A stretch of 7,768 nt of DNA, from contig JAKDKI010000095.1 of assembly GCA_030453435.1 (NCBI GenBank), forward strand, positions 1 to 7,768, written 5' to 3'. A program made the translations under genes and the position numbers. How positions within the stretch are numbered: the first letter of the stretch is position 1; each line of letters begins with the position of its first letter. Source of the DNA: Kocuria sp. (GTDB lineage Bacteria; Actinomycetota; Actinomycetes; Actinomycetales; Micrococcaceae). The notes under the pieces are model-generated. The model was not told where the DNA came from and did not search any database. It worked only from the letters and a program-made list of their open reading frames with translations. Positions 6,053-7,768 of the stretch are shown here, in pieces.

Positions 6053-7513
6053 GTGCGCCACACGCAAGCGATGTGGCGTGAGAAATACCAGCAGACTCTG
6101 CGGATATCCGATGCCTTGGCGTTGGCACTGGCATTGGCGCTGAGTCAATTGATCCGCTTCGGTTTAGGCGATGGTTTTCTCCCGCTCGAATCAATTCCCG
6201 TTCCGTATTGGCTGGTCGGTGTCATTCTCGGACTGGGTTGGTGGTCCTGGCTGGAACTGCACGGCACCCGCGGTGTGCGACTCATCGGTAACGGGGTTGA
6301 GGAGACCAAGCAGGTGGTGACCTCCACCCTGGTCCTTTTCGGCGCCATTGCCATTGTCTCTTACGCCTTCGACATCCCGACGGCGCGTGGTTACGTCCTC
6401 ACAGCCCTCCCGGTCGGCCTGCTCACTTTGATCAGTGGCCGTTTCGTAGCACGACACAACCTCATGCAGCGGCGGTTCAAGGGGCAGGCAATGTCCCGCA
6501 CCATGGTCATCGGTCGCTTCCCGGGCGCAGTGGAAATGGTGGATCAATTGCAGCGCCGCCCTGATGCCGGCTTCAAACCGGTGGCCGTGTACATGCCGCG
6601 CTCCCGGCGAGAGCTGCCCGAGGACCTGACGCACGTGGAGCTTCCCGTCAACACGTTGGAAGAGGGCGTGCGCCCCAGCGTGGCGGGTATCGTGCAGGCC
6701 TGCTGCGAGAACCGCATCGAGACCTTGGTCATGACCGCCTCCGTACCACTGAGTACCCGCGAAATCCGACACCTCGGTTGGGCTTTGGCGGACGAGCACA
6801 TCCGGCTGGTCATGAACACCGGCCTGACGGACGTAGCAGGCCCCCGTATCCACACTCAACAGTTGGCCGGCCTCCCGCTCATTCACGTGGCCACACCACG
6901 CTTCACTCGCTCCAAGAAGATGATCAAGCGCGGCATCGACATTGTGGGAGCCTCGTGTGCATTGCTGATTCTGTCGCCGGTGCTGCTCGTGCTCGGTCTG
7001 ATCGTCAAGATGCACGACGGCGGTCCCGCATTCTTCGCCCAAGAGCGCGTGGGTATCGACGGCACTCGGTTCAAGATGCTCAAGTTCCGCTCCATGTACA
7101 CGGATGCCGAGGAGAGAAAAGCCGCGTTGCTCGCCGCGAACGAGTCAGAGGGAGGAGTTCTGTTCAAGATGAAGGACGATCCGCGCGTCACCCGTCCGGG
7201 AAAGTGGATGCGGCGTTACAGCCTGGATGAGCTCCCCCAGTTCCTCAATGTCCTGGGTGGTTCCATGTCACTGGTGGGCCCACGCCCGCCCCTGGCCTCC
7301 GAGGTGGACCAGTACGAGAAACACGTCTACCGCCGGCTTCGGGTACGTCCGGGAATCACCGGCCTGTGGCAGGTCTCTGGTCGCTCCGACCTGGATTGGG
7401 AACAATCGGTCCGGTTGGACCTCTACTACGTTGAAAACTGGTCCCCGGTTCAGGACATGATCATTCTGCTGCGCACTTTCAAGGCGGTTTTCGCCTCCGA
7501 CGGCGCCTACTGA
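6053..7513 (+). CDS. Membrane polyprenyl glycosylphosphotransferase (exopolysaccharide initiating sugar transferase)
   Basis: A 486-residue membrane enzyme (492 if ATG 6035 is used) that transfers a sugar-1-phosphate from a UDP-sugar to undecaprenyl phosphate, the first step of exopolysaccharide or capsule assembly. Four hydrophobic segments lie at about 21-40, 48-69, 89-107 and 111-129, followed by a soluble nucleotide-binding-like domain (about 146-260) beginning SRTMVIGRFPGAVEMV. After KRGIDIVGA comes another membrane segment (about 295-318), then the catalytic sugar transferase domain: PAFFAQERVGIDG, MLKFRSMYTDAE, KMKDDPRVTRPG, RRYSLDELPQ with the expected catalytic Asp392-Glu393 pair, SLVGPRPPL and RPGITGLWQVSGR. 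This architecture matches the WcaJ/WbaP/CpsE type; the sugar cannot be read from sequence. It is intact and ends in a strong terminator. It is transcribed divergently from rplY and probably belongs to a polysaccharide locus lying to the right. Confidence 0.93.
   Translation: MRHTQAMWREKYQQTLRISDALALALALALSQLIRFGLGDGFLPLESIPVPYWLVGVILGLGWWSWLELHGTRGVRLIGNGVEETKQVVTSTLVLFGAIAIVSYAFDIPTARGYVLTALPVGLLTLISGRFVARHNLMQRRFKGQAMSRTMVIGRFPGAVEMVDQLQRRPDAGFKPVAVYMPRSRRELPEDLTHVELPVNTLEEGVRPSVAGIVQACCENRIETLVMTASVPLSTREIRHLGWALADEHIRLVMNTGLTDVAGPRIHTQQLAGLPLIHVATPRFTRSKKMIKRGIDIVGASCALLILSPVLLVLGLIVKMHDGGPAFFAQERVGIDGTRFKMLKFRSMYTDAEERKAALLAANESEGGVLFKMKDDPRVTRPGKWMRRYSLDELPQFLNVLGGSMSLVGPRPPLASEVDQYEKHVYRRLRVRPGITGLWQVSGRSDLDWEQSVRLDLYYVENWSPVQDMIILLRTFKAVFASDGAY
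6116..6139 (+). repeat. Hexamer repeat encoding Leu-Ala in the first membrane helix
   Basis: Four six-base units fit YTGGCR: TTGGCG, TTGGCA, CTGGCA and TTGGCG. They encode LALALALA inside the first hydrophobic segment of the sugar transferase, followed by a fifth Leu codon. Gain or loss of a unit would keep the frame and change helix length by two residues. Confidence 0.75.
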
Positions 7514-7551
7514 CCTTGAACTGATACCTCGCCCATCGCATTCATTGACCG

Positions 7552-7597
7552 CTGGCGTTGCCCGTCATCTCTCTCACGAGGTGACGGGCAACGCCAG
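7552..7597 (+). terminator. Strong terminator after the sugar transferase
   Basis: CTGGCGTTGCCCGTCA (7552-7567) pairs exactly with 7582-7597, a 16-bp perfect stem around a 14-base loop, starting 38 bases after the stop codon. Only a short TTAA follows, so there is no true U-tract. Its strength suggests that the sugar transferase is transcribed alone and not in one operon with whatever follows. Confidence 0.8.
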
Positions 7598-7716
7598 TTA
7601 AGCCCAGGAAAATTACTGGTGTCCGAAATCGAAAGTTTGCTGCCTCGAAATGCTCTCGTGACCGGGTCCCCATGATTAATCCCGTTAAATTTCTGAAAGT
7701 TGTCTAGAATCCTTAT
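7598..7716 (+). other. AT-richer intergenic stretch with a possible promoter
   Basis: No gene is supported here. The segment is visibly richer in A and T than the rest of the window (for example 7672-7715), as expected of a promoter region. TAGAAT at 7705-7710 matches the -10 consensus at five of six positions, but no good -35 accompanies it. If real, it would serve a gene beyond the right edge. Confidence 0.35.
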
Positions 7717-7768
7717 GGGGGGGGGGGGGCGCGGGCGGGGGCGGGCGCGGCGCCCGGGGGGGCGGGGG
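7717..7768. other. G/C-only terminal tract, probable sequencing or contig-end artefact
   Basis: The last 52 bases contain no A or T. They begin with 13 consecutive G and continue as G-dominated blocks broken by single C residues. This abrupt change after an AT-richer promoter-like segment is not like coding or intergenic DNA elsewhere in the window. Poly-G of this kind is a known product of two-colour sequencing when signal is lost. Confidence 0.65.

Noticed and set aside
7619..7675. An 18-codon GTG-led frame after the last terminator
   Set aside because: Very short, with only AGGA as a possible ribosome site and no recognisable content; a chance frame is the simplest explanation.
1..7768. 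tRNA, rRNA, CRISPR array, insertion sequence, phage or defence genes
   Set aside because: Read on both strands for T-arm motifs, regularly spaced repeats, terminal inverted repeats and transposase or nuclease motifs; none was found. A tRNA near rplY-pth was considered, but no cloverleaf is visible.

Overview
The window reads as chromosomal DNA from a high-GC Gram-positive bacterium, most likely order Micrococcales and plausibly family Micrococcaceae. The clues are strong G/C third-position bias, a DUF2505 protein, the SufS/SufU (not SufE) sulfur-transfer pair, and the long L25/Ctc type of bL25 next to pth. The genus is an inference I cannot settle from sequence alone. Six genes are well supported, and most of the window is ordinary core genome.

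Layout. Positions 1-720 hold a DUF2505 gene on the + strand, ended by a very strong hairpin. Positions 721-2150 hold nhaA, a Na+/H+ antiporter gene on the + strand. It converges on the minus-strand pair sufS-sufU, and a 14-bp perfect hairpin between them probably terminates transcription both ways. Positions 2188-3959 are sufU and sufS, overlapping by 4 nt. They are followed, still on the minus strand, by pth (4170-4754) and rplY/ctc (4967-5596), separated by an intrinsic terminator. A gene-poor stretch at 5597-6052 then divides rplY from a + strand gene for a membrane polyprenyl-phosphate sugar-1-phosphate transferase (6053-7513), which itself ends in a 16-bp perfect hairpin.

How the genes relate. 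Pth rescues peptidyl-tRNA and bL25 binds 5S rRNA, so these two belong to translation. SufS and SufU deliver sulfur for Fe-S cluster assembly, but the SufBCD scaffold is not in this window. NhaA exports Na+ and regulates cytoplasmic pH. The sugar transferase begins extracellular polysaccharide assembly on undecaprenyl phosphate and probably opens a polysaccharide locus that continues to the right. The window stops first.

The parts most worth a second look are the 5597-6052 intergenic region, which has a long palindrome-rich rplY leader, a possible 41-codon small ORF and a perfect inverted repeat, and the far right end. There the sequence becomes 52 bases of pure G/C starting with a 13-G run, which looks more like a sequencing or contig-end artefact than biology. 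I found no CRISPR array, transposon, phage, toxin-antitoxin or defence system, and no RNA gene.
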